64,000 bases of DNA from Platycnemis pennipes (GCA_933228895.1 OW121857.1:8680001-8744000), one strand, 5' to 3'. Counted from the first letter of the stretch, positions 23,137 through 34,163 are shown. Translations and numbers: made by a program. The notes: generated from the sequence alone by a model not told the origin.

Positions 23137-23720
23137 ACTGGCGAAAACAAGCTCCCTCGGCAAGGCAACACTGCATGGCTTATACCACGCAGGTCGCTTG
23201 CCGAGATAGTTCGCTTTCGCCAGTATAAATACCAATCAATTTAAAGTAAACGCATGAGTTGAAATATTAGACAAATACATATTGGATACTTTCAGGACAT
23301 GTGTATTATAACGCGACCAAGAACGAAATTCTACGACACCCCAGTTTTGAAATGCTAACCTTTTATAAAATTGATAACAACTTTTCTTCTATTAAAGTTA
23401 TACACTGAAAACTTACAGAGTGCATTGAAAATATATATATCTGTCTTTAGTTAAATATTGGTTGCAATTAAACGCTTTATTATTGATTTATGAGTCATCA
23501 AAATCGGCGCTTCACTCGAACACCGTCTAAAACCGGCACTTTTTACGTTACAACTGTTCTAAAAAATATGAAAATACGTTTGAAAAATGTAAGTCTGTTG
23601 TCTAATAACGCAGAATAAGGTAAAGTACAGTGCGATTGGTTTTTCTGTAGGCCTAGCTGTTAATTTGTCATTCGTATTCAAACTTGAGTGCACATAATTT
23701 CTGCGCCGACAGTAGTATGC
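23137..23720 (+). mobile_element. 0.58-kb dispersed repeat with hairpin end, copy of 43025-43575
   Basis: Shared words with the inverted copy at 43 kb include ATTATAACGC, AACGAAATTCTACGACACCCC, AACAACTTTTCTTCTAT and GTTTTAGACGGTGTTCGA (reverse). The left end (23137-23226) is a hairpin: TACTGGCGAAA and CTCGGCAAG on one arm, CTTGCCGAG and TTTCGCCAGTA on the other. The right end holds GCCGACAGTA. It looks like a non-autonomous element with a foldback end. No protein is encoded. Confidence 0.65.
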
Positions 23721-24127
23721 TAGCCGCTACTTGATATAGAGGACGGATCAGTCCATAATTTCAAGTAGCCCATGTCTCAAAGACTCGAGTCTAGCACGAT
23801 TGGAATCGTCTTGGGAAGTTTCACGTGATCGATGACCTTGTGTTTGCTATGAAGCGATTATTCCATAGAGATCCATACTAATTTTAAAAAAGAGAAGATT
23901 GCACAGCGTCTGTAACGTGAACGTGATTGGTAGATGGCCACTGGGTCCTACTGGGAGCTAGTAGCAAACTAGTACCGCATCTAGTATGAAATCCAGTAGC
24001 TCAGCGAGTATGCTAGCGATCATTCTTGCCAGCCCGTATACTGGTTCTATTCACACGATACTGGAAAGCTAGCACACTAGCGAGTATACTAGACCTTGTG
24101 CTGGATCAAGTGTTGTGTGAAACGGGC
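23721..24127. mobile_element. CTAG-rich repeat ending in a TTAA-type terminus
   Basis: From 23930 to 24127 the words CTAGTAGC, CTAGCG, AGTATACTAG and GATACTGG recur in both orientations, as in MITE subterminal regions. The right end reads, inverted from TTAA, GCCCGTTTCACACAACACTT, resembling in outline the GCTGCGTTTACACG and GCCGAGTTTACACG termini of the TTAA MITEs at 14083 and 27560. No left terminus was found. Confidence 0.4.
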
Positions 24128-24131
24128 TTAA

Positions 24132-24479
24132 GACATGCCGACAAATGGATCCGTCGGATCAATTTCTTTCTAATCTTCCCATTCATTTCTTCCTCGATCC
24201 TTAAATTTGTTTTTTCCATGACTCATACATTGACCGCTTAAAATATACTCTCATGTTCCCGAAGCTCTTTGTGTTTCTCCGTTGAATAATCTTCTTCATA
24301 TGATTAAATCATGACTTTTTTTAAGTCCAACCCTTCCCCTCAACCCACTAAATCATCTGCCACGAACCTGCTCAGCTATTCCACTCTTTATCCCTCTTAT
24401 CCCAACACGACGAGACCTCACGCTCTGTGAGCAAGGATTTAATGGGAAGAAAGTCAAGATCCACCCATTGGCCTCTTAT
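24132..24479. other. Unassigned DNA
   Basis: No recognisable element or gene between the TTAA terminus and the LINE. Confidence 0.35.
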
Positions 24480-25766
24480 TGTTAGCGATGAAAGTGGATT
24501 CAATATTTCTCGATTTTAAGGAAGCTTTTGACAAGGTATCTCATAGCAAACTAATTTTGAAACTAAAATCTTATGGGTTAGACAGTAATATAATATCACG
24601 GATAAATGATTTCCTTCAAGATCGGGTACAAAGGGTTGTTCTGGACGGTGTTACCTACCCGGAAATTACAGTCACTTCGGGTGTCCCACAAGGTGGTGTG
24701 ATAGGCCCACTCCTTTTCCTTCTGTACATTAATGATATCAAAAAGGTGGTAAAAAGTAAGCTTCGTCTATTTGCCAATGACGCAGTAGTGTGCAGGGAAA
24801 TTCTCTTCCCAAATGATAAAGATTATTCAAATGATGACCTACAAGCAATTGAAAAATGTTGCCAGTTAGAATTAAATTTTTAAAAAAATGTGTAGCAATG
24901 AATTTTTGGGAAAAGAATTGTTCCCCTCGTAGCACGTACAAAATAAGTAATAATGAAATAACAAACGTGGAACCCATTATATATATTGGAAAAAGAATGA
25001 CACATGATCTTTCCTGGGGTAAACACATACGTGCAATAATGGGTCAAGCTAATCGTAGACTGGGATTCAACAGAGTATTGGGTAAATGTGACGACCATGT
25101 ACGAGAAGTCAGCTACCTTTTCTTTAATAGACCTCATTTGGAATATGCTGACAGTGTATGGGATCCCTACGAAATCGGTCTAAATAACGAACTTGAACGT
25201 GTGAAGCGAAGATCGGCAAGATTTGTAAAGGGACGGTATGATAACCTTATTAGCGTAACCAGTCTATTAAATGAAATAAAATGGTAATCAATGTCAGATC
25301 GCAGGTTGAAATTTAGACTTAATCCCTTAAATAAATTCTAAGACCATATTTTCAGTGATGGTGTTAAAAATATTTTGCGAACCACAACATAGATGCTTAG
25401 ATAGAACCCCAGCTCATGGTAGACTGGACCATAATTAAAAATTAGATAAATTTATTGCCGAACTGACAGATTCAAAATGTACCTTTTCCCTCGTACAATT
25501 AGGGATATGGACATCGGCAAATATGTCCAATACGAGTGAATTATCCATAGCATAGGTAGTTGCATGTTGGTGTAAGGACATGAAGGTATAATAGCACATT
25601 TTTGTATGCGTAGTTTGCTATTTTTATCTTTTTAAATATTGCAGTTTAGACTAATATATTAATACTAATCCTTTTAAATGAATGATATGTAGTGCATTTT
25701 GGTGAGAATTCACCCCCTGCCACACACCTTTGAGGCGGCTTGCAGTGTATTATGTAGATGTAGATG
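24480..25766 (+). mobile_element. Longest LINE subfamily A copy, 1.3 kb, 5'-truncated
   Basis: It runs from reverse transcriptase motif A through the C-terminal region and 3' UTR to the tail TGCAGTGTATTATGTAGATG-TAGATG. Subfamily A is defined by CACCCCCTGCCACACACCTT followed by TGAGG. The structure without ORF1 and endonuclease fits target-primed reverse transcription that stopped early. It meets the subfamily-B copy at 25882 tail to tail. Confidence 0.9.
24487..25287 (+). pseudogene. Broken jockey/CR1-like reverse transcriptase
   Basis: Two frames carry the protein. 24487-24883 has motif A (SIFLDFKEAFDKVSHSKLIL), the DGVTYPEITVTSGVPQGG motif B region with GG for GS, PLLFLLYINDI, and motif C as FAND (LRLFANDAVV), where the first catalytic aspartate of FADD is replaced by asparagine. 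The second frame (about 24895-25287) holds the post-RT region, YKISNNEITNVEPI, RMTHDLSWGKHIRAIMGQAN, HLEYADSVWDPYEIGLNNEL, RRSARFVKGRYDNLISVTSL. A stop after NEIKW ends it where relatives continue ESLSDRRLKFRLN. The family copies its own RNA into DNA at a nick; this copy cannot be active. Confidence 0.88.
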
Positions 25767-25881
25767 AAAGATTTCTACATATGGACTTTGAGGTAAGAGG
25801 AACAGAACGGATTCGAGGCGATTGGCTTGTGGATTTAGTGGAATAAGGGACTAAAACAGGAAGATTAAGAAGACCGACATT

Positions 25882-26620
25882 ACATCGACATCTACACGAT
25901 ACCGTGCAAGCCACCGCGAGGGTGTGTGGCAGGGGGTGAAGATCACCAAGCATGCACCAATGAGTTGCAAACAAGCATCTATAGTGTCTCTTGCAACTAG
26001 ATTGTTAGTAGCTATAGTATTTAAGGAATTAATACATGCATCTGTTGAACTTTTTTTAATTCTTTAATGCACTTTCTTAATTAGAACCACACATCACACA
26101 AGACAGTTATTATTTTTTAATAAACACCTAGTAACTAATCAACAGATTATGTCCCTAAGATACAGCATGTATCACACAATATTCAACAGCATCATGCACT
26201 CACTACAGACTACTCTAAAATATTTCACCTACTTTGATATGCTGCCTATTCTGTTCTCTTATATTACGGGGGAAAAATGCCATTTTGAATTTATCAGTAC
26301 GACAATCTATCTCTCTAATCTTATTTACCTGGTCGAATCTGGCATAATACGCTGGTTTTTTTAAATATGTGCCTAACATTTTCAGTAAAGCTATCCGATT
26401 GAAATTTCTCTAATAGATTTAATCTGTACTTTAACCTACGCTCTATTAATGATTCCCACCCTAATTCTTGTATTAATTCTGAAACGCTACTCAGCCTATC
26501 GTAACACCTTTTAACGAACCTAGCTGCTCTACGCTGCACACTGTCTAGTTCTCTAATCAAACCTAATTCATTAGGATCCTATACACTGGCTGCATACTCA
26601 AGATGGGGCCTAACTAGTGA
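25882..26620 (-). mobile_element. LINE subfamily B fragment with nested LTR-like insert
   Basis: The inverted B-type tail (ACATCTACACGATACCGTGC, then the CGAGGGTGTGTGGCAGGGGG signature) leads into a minus frame of 79 codons (26560-26321). That frame has MIRELDSVQRRAARFVKRCY, SVSELIQELGWESLIERRLK and YRLNLLEKFQSDSFTENVRH, and upstream of it RPHLEYAAS can be read to about 26600. It is 5'-truncated and frameshifted. The 3' UTR is split by a 146-bp insert at 26043-26188. Confidence 0.88.
26043..26188. mobile_element. 146-bp solo-LTR-like insertion
   Basis: The insert begins TGTTGAA and ends TTCAACA, that is TG...CA inside a 7-bp inverted repeat, and GCATC is duplicated on both sides (26038-26042, 26189-26193). 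Other LINE-B copies read ATGCATCATGCAC without interruption, which confirms the empty site. An AATAAA lies at 26119-26124. TG/CA ends plus a 5-bp duplication are the marks of an integrase-inserted LTR; the size suits a TRIM-type solo LTR. A small TIR transposon is the alternative. Confidence 0.72.
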
Positions 26621-27329
26621 GCCTACAGTGATGATAGAAATGATAATGATAGCGAAGTGCCCTTGGGAGAGGAGTAGCCACTGAGTGCGGGGGTTTGATA
26701 GATCACCTCCGTGATGAACTCCCTCGAAGTCGTTATCAACTTGCAGCCGTGTCGTGCCCACCACACCCGAGCTCCCCCCTGAGGAGGTGGTCGTTAAAAA
26801 CGTTGCCGTTATGGAAAGGGATTTTTTGTTTAAGGGTCGTGCGGCGGTTACTCGAATGCGGAGGAAGGATTCGAAAGAGAGCACAGAGTTACGGGTTCCG
26901 ACGCTCACACAGGGTTCCGACGGAGCTCCACTTAAATGTGGAAAGGCCGGACGAAAAGCCGTATTTCTTCCTGCCTCCCGAAAGCCTGCCAGGAGAAAGG
27001 TGAATTGGCCAAAGGTCTGAAGGACTATCTGTAAAACGATCGCCTGAAAAGTATGAATCGTTATTCATTGGACCGAGATACCATCCTGAGATGCTAATGA
27101 TGTGAACAACAAAGAAAGACGTAAAAATGTGTTCATGTACTTCAGTTACACGACTATAAATTCAGTTGTCATTATGAATAAATCATAGGTATTTGCTCAC
27201 TTTCGATTGCCAACATTAGTAGCATACAATAAATTTAAATGAAAAACTAGTAGACCTGCGGCCTGCTTTGCAGGCATTCTATTGGTCAACCTACCTCAAC
27301 AGATCGATATAAGGCCGATTTTTAAAATC
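26621..27329. other. Unassigned DNA with overlapping open frames
   Basis: Frames of 102 codons (26695-27003, +), 88 codons (26754-27020, +) and 109 codons (26579-26908, -) overlap. CpG is fairly frequent here. No domain is recognisable and none is proposed as a gene, though a host exon cannot be excluded. Confidence 0.3.
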
Positions 27330-28640
27330 ATCCTGGGAGGTTCGCAATCCGCGTAAAAATATAGGATTTATATTTTTTGGGCGGGAAGGAGGGACAAAGA
27401 AAATATAAAACTACTACCATATCATGAAGACAGATAATCTACACCCAATGCACCAAACCTCACTATTCTAGCTCAAAATTTGGGATAAAAATTAATAAAA
27501 CGGAAACCAACTAGACTGAAACTAAAAACATCCTGAAAGGTTTGCTACCCGCTTCTAAAGCCGAGTTACACGATGCATTTACCCGCGCAAGTACGTTGCT
27601 GGACAGATGCGTGAATATATGTCTGGACAGATGCGCGTTCTCGCACTTGAGGAGTGTTTACACGATGCTTGTGTTCGCGCAATTGTTCGACCATTTTCTA
27701 GATACGCATTACGTGATTTCTTTTGTTTCACTAGCATCAAGCGCCACTTCTACGAAACAGACAACATCATGCCTGAACTTCAGTTATTGTTGTTGACTTT
27801 GTTGTTGACGACTACAAATTGCTCGCACACATTCACCAAAATAGGACAGGGGCTATTTTCTGTGCACGCATTCACGCATTTGCGCAATTTTGAGTGTTTA
27901 CACGGTGCAATTTTGATGTTGAATGTGTTCACGCCTCTACCCGCGCGTGTAAATGCATCGTGTAAACTCGGCTTAAAGGAGTAATTGTTCAAACCACTCA
28001 GTATAATAAATTAACAAATAATCAAATAAACAAAATTTATATTCAACAAATTTACGAATCAATAGATAATGCCTTAAGAGATGAAACTAATTCCGCTTTC
28101 TGAAACTTCTTTCACGACGTCAATTAGTTAATGCACATTTAGCAAAACACGTAAACAAACATGCATAGCAACGTGTAAGAATTTGCATAGCAACTCTTTT
28201 CCCATGTTAAACGATAGTGAAAACACTCTTTTTAACACTTAAATTTTTACATTTTCCGATTCGTTGACAAATATTTAAATACATCTGTTCCATTTTTCCA
28301 TATTTCTTCTTTATACGACACCACTCCCGCATCTATCAGATAAATATCTTCGGAGTTAACCTCAAATTGATGCATCGAGGTCGAGCGTTAAAACATCCTG
28401 GGAGGTTTGCAACCCGCACACATTAATGCTTTTTATATTTTTTGGGTGAGAGGAAGGTACAAAGGAAATCTATAACTACTTATATGTTATGCGCGGAAAC
28501 CTTCTGCATTGAACGCTTTTTTCTCCACATCCAGAGCTCTCAACCACCGCGAGAAAACACAATAAAACCGACTGGACTGACGGACACCGCTACAAAATTA
28601 ATTATACTAATTATAATAGACTTTAGATATGACTAATAAA
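27330..28640 (+). repeat. Direct repeats starting CATCCTGGGAGGTT
   Basis: CATCCTGGGAGGTTCGCAAT (27331), CATCCTGAAAGGTTTGCTAC (27531) and CATCCTGGGAGGTTTGCAAC (28393) start similar stretches. The first and third continue with TTTATATTTTTTGGG, GAAGG, ACAAAG and TATAACTACT. The middle one is interrupted by the MITE at 27560. They are dispersed or tandem copies of an unidentified repeat about 200 bp long. Confidence 0.6.
27560..27972. mobile_element. 413-bp TTAA-type MITE (GCCGAGTTTACACGATGCATTT)
   Basis: Left end GCCGAGTTACACGATGCATT, right end inverted GCCGAGTTTACACGATGCAT, both continuing TTAC.CGCG. TTAA follows on the right and TAAA precedes on the left. Subterminal copies of GAGTGTTTACACGATGC/GGTGC occur at about 27650 and 27890. 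The flanking repeat reads on across it. Open frames of 84, 125 and 70 codons lie entirely within the repeat and are not genes. Confidence 0.8.
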
Positions 28641-29254
28641 AATTATATTAGACGCTTAGCCTGAGATTGTCTTAAATTTTTATAGTTTCACACTTTCTTC
28701 CACCTAACCCCTTCATGGCATGAAATGCGTCTTCGCATATCTTGTGAATTCTCTTCACGTTGCCAGTAGGTTTCAAGATGAAAACAAAATGAACAAAATA
28801 CAATACCTCCGACCTCAGTTTCCGCTTCCTAGGAATTCAAGAATTCAAGAGATCAAAGAATGATTAATACAAGTCTACGACATTCTAATTTCCTGGCTAT
28901 CTTAGAAATGAGTAGAAGAAATTGCTCAAAGGAGTTTATTGGCGAATCTAAAATTGTGCTCGTTAAGAGTGCAGGAAATTCGCTTGGGATTAAGAAAATC
29001 TAGATACTTACAATTAGTCTTAGGATACACGCCATTAATGCAGAAAAAGAATAAATAATATTCGTCAAAATGAAATTTGTAAAGTTAATGTATCTAACAC
29101 GTTGAAATAGCCACTGAATGCACTCGAAATGAGGAAATTTATACTCATAAGCATTGAAATAGAGTAACATAACAAGGAGAGTTGGGTCAGGGGTAAAGTG
29201 CAGAGTTCACAATATGAACATTCTTAGGTCGAAATCACCTCTCACCATTTCTTT
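28641..29254. other. Unassigned AT-rich DNA
   Basis: No gene or shared repeat recognised. Confidence 0.35.
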
Positions 29255-30025
29255 TCTAGGAATAAGACTGACACACGATCTTTCCTGGGGTAAACACATA
29301 CGTGAAATAATGGGTCAAGCGAATCGTAAACTGGGATTCATCAAAAAAGTACTGGGTAAATGTGACGATCATGTACGAGAAATCTGCTACTTTTCCCTTG
29401 TAAGACCTCATTTGGAATATGCTGCCAGTGTATGCGATCCCTACGAAAACGGTCCAAATAATGAACTTGAACGTGTGCAGCGAAGATCGGCAAGATTTGT
29501 CAAGGGACGGTATGATAACCTTATTAGCGTAACCAGTCTATTAAATGAATTAAATTGGGAATCATTGTCAGATCGCAGGTTGAAATTTAGACCTAATCTC
29601 TTAAATAAATTCCAAGACCATATTTTCAGTGATGATGCTAAAAATATTTTGCGAACCCCAACTTACTGTGGTAGACTGGACCATGATCACAAAATTAGAG
29701 AAATTGATTGCCGAACTGACAGATTCAAAATGTCCTTTTTTCCTCGAACAATTAGGGATGTGATGGTAAATATATCCAGTACGAGTGTAGCAATGCATAT
29801 CATTGGTAGCTGCATGCTGGTATAAGGACTTGAAGGTAACCCAACTAAGAGCATGTTTTTGAATGTATGCTTTGCTATTTTTATCTTTTTTTAAATATTC
29901 CAGTTTAGACTAATATATTAATACTAATCCTTTTAAATGCATGATATGCAGTACATGTTTGGTGAGAATTCACCCCCTGCCACACACCTTTGAGTGGCAT
30001 GCAGAGAATTATGTAGATGTAGATG
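29255..30025 (+). pseudogene. LINE subfamily A C-terminal coding region and tail
   Basis: The frame from about 29255 to 29825 carries LGIRLTHDLSWGKHIREIMG, FIKKVLGKCDDHVREICYFS, RPHLEYAASVCDPYENGPNN, ERVQRRSARFVKGRYDNLIS and DCRTDRFKMSFFPRTIRDVM. It is the best preserved stretch of this post-RT domain in the window, with no internal stop, but it lacks the RT catalytic motifs. The 3' UTR and the GTAGATGTAGATG tail follow. The start of the frame at 29214 precedes the homology and is not a real initiator. Confidence 0.9.
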
Positions 30026-31080
30026 AAGTAAATCTTAAGTATCCATTATGTTGAAGATTAAAAAACAAAATAAAACTATTGACTTTAGAACTGTAATGCA
30101 TGTACTTCATCCCAAATCTGAATGAGACCCAGGAAGAGAAATTGCCGACACATATGTTGTTAAATGGTAACCATCGCAACGAGCTCTTTCCTCGAAGGCA
30201 TTAATCCGAATACGGAAATGCTGCCCGGCACAGCAGCGCCACTGGTCACGAACTGCGAACAAGCGAAGCTCACCTTCCGTGATCGTGATCGCCGCCTCAC
30301 GCAGCGCCGATTCGAGTCCCGAATCCCCCCCCAAGGTTGATCTCACCGCTCCAATTCCAGTTTGGAAGGACACCTCTTTTCCCTCAACCTCGACTGATTC
30401 AAAAGTAAAAGAAACTTATATCAACAAGATTATTTATATTCACCCTACCGGTTTCAACCACTTCAGTCCATTATGAACATGTGTGATGTTAACCTTCATT
30501 CCAAAATTGGCGTATAGACTAAACAAATCCATTTCTGCAAATGAATCTAAAGTTCCTAGCCTTGCTACGAAACCATGGCCGTGCATAATAAAGGTATATA
30601 TGGAAACAACAGTATTGATACATTTTCTCCTACTATGAATAACTTCCACAAAGTTTTACCTGAGACTGTGTCGTACCTCCTGGAGACATAGCACCACTAC
30701 CTCTTTCAACCGGAAATTCCACATATCGAAAGAAAAGGTCCAAGATTAGACGCATGGGAGCAGTGGGAAATTATACATGGCGATAATAACCTATTGTTGA
30801 ATGACCAACTGTTCCGGATCCATTCCCCATTGCTTGCTATTCTTTTTTCAAATAACCTACCACTTCCCTAATCCCGTTACAAGGACAAACTCCTTAGAGT
30901 GCTTCAAACAATTATTTCTTTTTCCATAATTCCCTCCTCGCCACCGCCACCGCCCCCCCCCCCCCCCCCCCCCCCCACATCACTCACCATCTAGTTATTT
31001 CCTCCTCCCCCCCTATCCACTTCCTCCTATCCCCATCCCCCCTTCCCGTTTCATATGTTCCGCAGTTCAATACTGCGGTC
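30026..31080. other. Unassigned DNA
   Basis: An 88-codon minus frame (30373-30107) lies in locally GC-richer DNA and shows a possible donor (GAAG|GTGAGC) after EAAITITE; no family is recognised. At 30443-30457 the inverse of GAAACCGGTAGGGTG occurs. The rest is low-complexity C-rich DNA. Confidence 0.3.
30953..30976 (+). repeat. 24-nt poly-C run
   Basis: Uninterrupted run of C in a pyrimidine-rich stretch that goes on to about 31050 (CTCCTCCCCCCCTATCC and similar). Confidence 0.9.
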
Positions 31081-31160
31081 TTGGAAAGTTTGCGAGTGTA
31101 CACCTGATGATGGCTTAGTAAGCCGAAACACATCTAGTGTAATTTTATAATTTATTTTTA

Positions 31161-32815
31161 TATCATCATCATCACTGGTCAACAATCCTAGGATTGGTTT
31201 GACGCAGCTTTCCACTCGATTCTTCTATCGGCCAACCTTTGCATTGTGACATAATTCTTCTCTTTTACATCCTTCACAACCTGTTCCATGTATCTCATAC
31301 GAGGCCTGCCTTTTCCAATCTTCCCGTTCACTTTTCCCTCAACGTTAGTCTTCATCAGGCCATCGTGTCTCAAGATATGACCGATTAAGTTGCCCCTTCT
31401 TCTTTTTAGAGTTGTCAGCAGACTTCTCTTTTCTCCCACTCTTCTTAGGACTTCCTCGTTACTTAATCGGTCGATCCATTTAATCTTCAGCATTCTTCGG
31501 TAGCACCACATTTCAAATGCTTCCACCCTTTTCTTCTAGCCTCACTGCCGTAAAGAAACATGCTACAGACGTAAGTTCTGATGAATTGTTTCCTTACTTC
31601 TACGCTTGTATTCCCAGCTGTAAGTTGATTCTTCTTTTGATAGAAAACCCTCTTTACCTGCGCTATTCTACTCACTATTTCTTTCTTGCTTCGTCCATCG
31701 TTGTTTATTCGGATTCCTAGGTACCCTTTCATCTCATCGAGTTTTTGTTTTCCTAGCTTGACATTAGTTTTGGCCTCTTCTTTCTTGCTGCACTCCAATA
31801 TCTTAGTATTCTTCTTATTTATCTTCAGTTGATATCTGGCCATTGTCCTTTCCATGGTTACTAGAATCTTGTTCAGATCCCTCTCTGTCTATGCTATGAG
31901 TGGCATGTCATCAGCGAATCGCAGCATGTTGATTGTTTCTGCGTTGATGTTCCTCCAGAACACTTCTCCTTGTTTTAATTGATGGCTCTCTCGATGTAAA
32001 CATTATAAATTACAGGAGACAGTGCACAGCCATGTCTCACTCCTTTCCTTATTCTTGCTTCTTCACAGCTGGTTTCAGATTTAATCACGGCTACTTGGTT
32101 TTTATACAGACTGTGTATAATTCTTCGGTCATTGTAGGACACTCCAATTCCTTTCAGAAGTCCAAGCATCGAATCCCAATCCACGTTGTCAAAAGCCTTC
32201 TCTAAATCCACAAATGCAATGAACGTAGGTTTGTTCTTCTCCATTCTCTTCTCTATGAGTAGCCTAAGGGCCAATATTGCTTCCCTTGTACCCTTACTTT
32301 TCCTGAATCCGAATTGATCTTCATCCAGGAACTCCTCTGCTTTTCGTTCCATTCTTCTGTAGATGATCCTGGTCAGTATCTTCGATGCATGTGTCGTCAG
32401 TCTTATAGTCCTAAAATGTTCGCATTTCACCGCTCTCTTCTTCTTGGGAATAGGAATTATGATGCTTTTCTCGAAGTCCATTGATATTTCTCCTGTTGAA
32501 TACATGTCGCAGATGGTTTTGTAAAGATGAGTTAGTGTCTTCTCTCCTGTATTTTTAATTAGTTCTACAGGAACATCATCGATACCAGAGGCCTCATTCA
32601 TCCGAAGGTCTCTTACTGTAGAGTCAATTTCCGATCTTAATATTGATGCTCCCATATCATCCTTTTCCACTTCGCTTTCCTCTTCGATAGCTTTTGTGCT
32701 GAGATTGTTTCCGTTGTATAACTCTTCCAGATATTATTTCCACCTCTTCATTTTGTCTTCATTTTCAATCAAAATTTCTTCCGTCTTGTTCCCTATGGCG
32801 TTGCATCTTGAGGTA
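31161..32815 (-). pseudogene. RTE-type LINE reverse transcriptase, 5'-truncated and broken
   Basis: The longest protein stretch (32670 to 31975) contains KSIIIPIPKKKRAVKCEHFR, the motif 2 region DEDQFGFRKSKGTREAI, motif A AFVDLEKAFDNVDW with both aspartates, and motif B GVRHGCALSP (H for the usual Q). Motif C, LRFADDM, lies at about 31908-31925 and is followed by an in-frame stop (31894-31896). The connector KRVFYQKKNQLTAGNTSVEV and the C-terminal MLKIKWIDRLSNEEVLRRVG, HILRHDGLMKTNVEGKVNGK, RLADRRIEWKAASNQS follow in other frames. The 3' end is CAATCCTAGGATTG plus TGATGATGA. RTE elements normally encode an upstream endonuclease, absent here. Stops and frameshifts make it dead. Confidence 0.9.
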
Positions 32816-32896
32816 ACGGTCTACTTTATCCCACAATAACTATTTAAGCGTAAAACACTAAAATATGATTTAACGAAATAATCAATCGCCATTGAA

Positions 32897-32988
32897 ACAT
32901 CGAAGTCCATTGATATTTCTCCTGTTGAGTACATGTCGCAGATGGTTTTGTAAAGATGAGTCAATGTCTTCTCTCCTGCGTTTTTAAT
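32897..32988 (-). mobile_element. Detached duplicate of an RTE segment
   Basis: CATCGAAGTCCATTGATATT through CTCTCCTGCGTTTTTAATTT repeats 32473-32562 of the adjacent RTE with few differences (TCCTGTTGAGTACATGTCGC against TCCTGTTGAATACATGTCGC). It lies about 80 bp beyond the end of that copy. It is either a second truncated copy or a local duplication. Confidence 0.8.
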
Positions 32989-33806
32989 TTTTTTTTATGT
33001 AACTGTGGAAATGTGCTACAGTTCTTTATTCGCCCAGTTGCACACTATTGCTATGAAATCGACTGATTTTTGTTGGCGGGTTTTTTTTAAGCTTCGCTCC
33101 TCAAGCGTTGGCGAAGTCCTGGCAGAGAACAAACGCGCAGAGGGCGGGCGAAACTGGCAGGGACGACGGGTTCGCGAAAGAATGAAGATATCGAGCGGAG
33201 GAAATTAGATCAGGGATGAGGGTTCGAATCGATACGTACCCAAGGAGGTAATTTCACACAGCGATCAAATTTAAACACCGTAAGGTTTCATCGATACGAT
33301 ATTGACAACTTCAACAACTGGGAATTCACTCGAAAAATAATCGATGGAACAATGTATAGGGGATGAAATTAATTCACAATACAAAAAATAAACATGATAT
33401 GGATGAAGCGTAACAAGTGAGATGATAAGAGGGACGCTTCCGGAAAGAAAGGAATGCAAATAAAATGAAATTTATTCCACGAAAACAATCGATGTTTATC
33501 GGATCTGAGTAAATATATCATTGAAGCATATGTAAATCGATGATGCTCAACTGCTTTTGATATAAACAGCCACATTCCCCGAAGAATTCATTTACTCATA
33601 AATTTTCAGTCTAGTATTCATATTCTTGTCATAAGCATAAACATTTTGACTTAACCTTCTCTCGAGATCCGAAAATATAATTCAACGAGTATCATCCACA
33701 GGCAGATTTTAAAATTGTTCAGAGGAGTGTAACATAACTAATGCCTAGCATATTTATGGAAGACATTTTTTTCTTATTATTTCCTTTAAAGAAATGAATT
33801 TATGAA
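32989..33806. other. Unassigned DNA
   Basis: A 67-codon frame (33005-33208) has no recognised similarity. No RNA gene or shared repeat. Confidence 0.35.
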
Positions 33807-33819
33807 TTCATAAATATTC

Positions 33820-34150
33820 CTGATATTTATTGGATGTTGCTGATTGGTTAGTTATTCAGAGGTCATATGCGCTATTTTTAGGATAGGTGGGTAATTGGGT
33901 AATGGTAGGAGTTATTTAGGGAACGGAGGAAGGGTGGAGAGAAACCCGGCGTCGGCATTAGCCTACTCTTGACGAAAGGCGCCAAGGGGACCACGGCTTA
34001 ACGTCCCATCCGACGGACGGAGTACTGGACTTGAAAATGCCCTCCACTAGGCACTCAATTGGGGAAAAACTGAAAGACTGCCGGGAATCGAACAAGGGCC
34101 CTCGGGGTGGGAGGCCAGTATTCTAGCCACCGCACCAACCCGATCCCCCT
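33820..34150 (-). mobile_element. tRNA-type SINE with 13-bp target duplications
   Basis: The duplication TTCATAAATATTC flanks it exactly (33807-33819, 34151-34163). Read on the minus strand it starts with a tRNA-like head, GGTTGGTGCGGTGGCTAGAA (A-box-like) and GTTCGATTCCCGG (B box, complement of 34081-34093). The body contains GGACGTTAAGCCGTGGTCCC and TAGGCTAATGCCGACGCCGG, and the 3' end is AT-rich. The 331-bp length and pol III boxes make it a complete SINE. The open target duplications suggest a fairly recent insertion. Confidence 0.85.
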
Positions 34151-34163
34151 TTCATAAATATTC

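Noticed and set aside
27542..27992. 125-codon and 84-codon frames as a secreted protein
   Set aside because: They lie wholly inside the 413-bp TTAA-type MITE and begin or end in its terminal repeats.
30107..30373. 88-codon minus frame with a possible splice donor as a host exon
   Set aside because: No family similarity and no acceptor that can be paired; evidence is too thin for a gene call.
31098..31135. Active hammerhead ribozyme
   Set aside because: The core order CTGATGA, stem, GAAAC, stem, GTGTA is present, but the flanks cannot form stem I. It is kept only as a finding to test.
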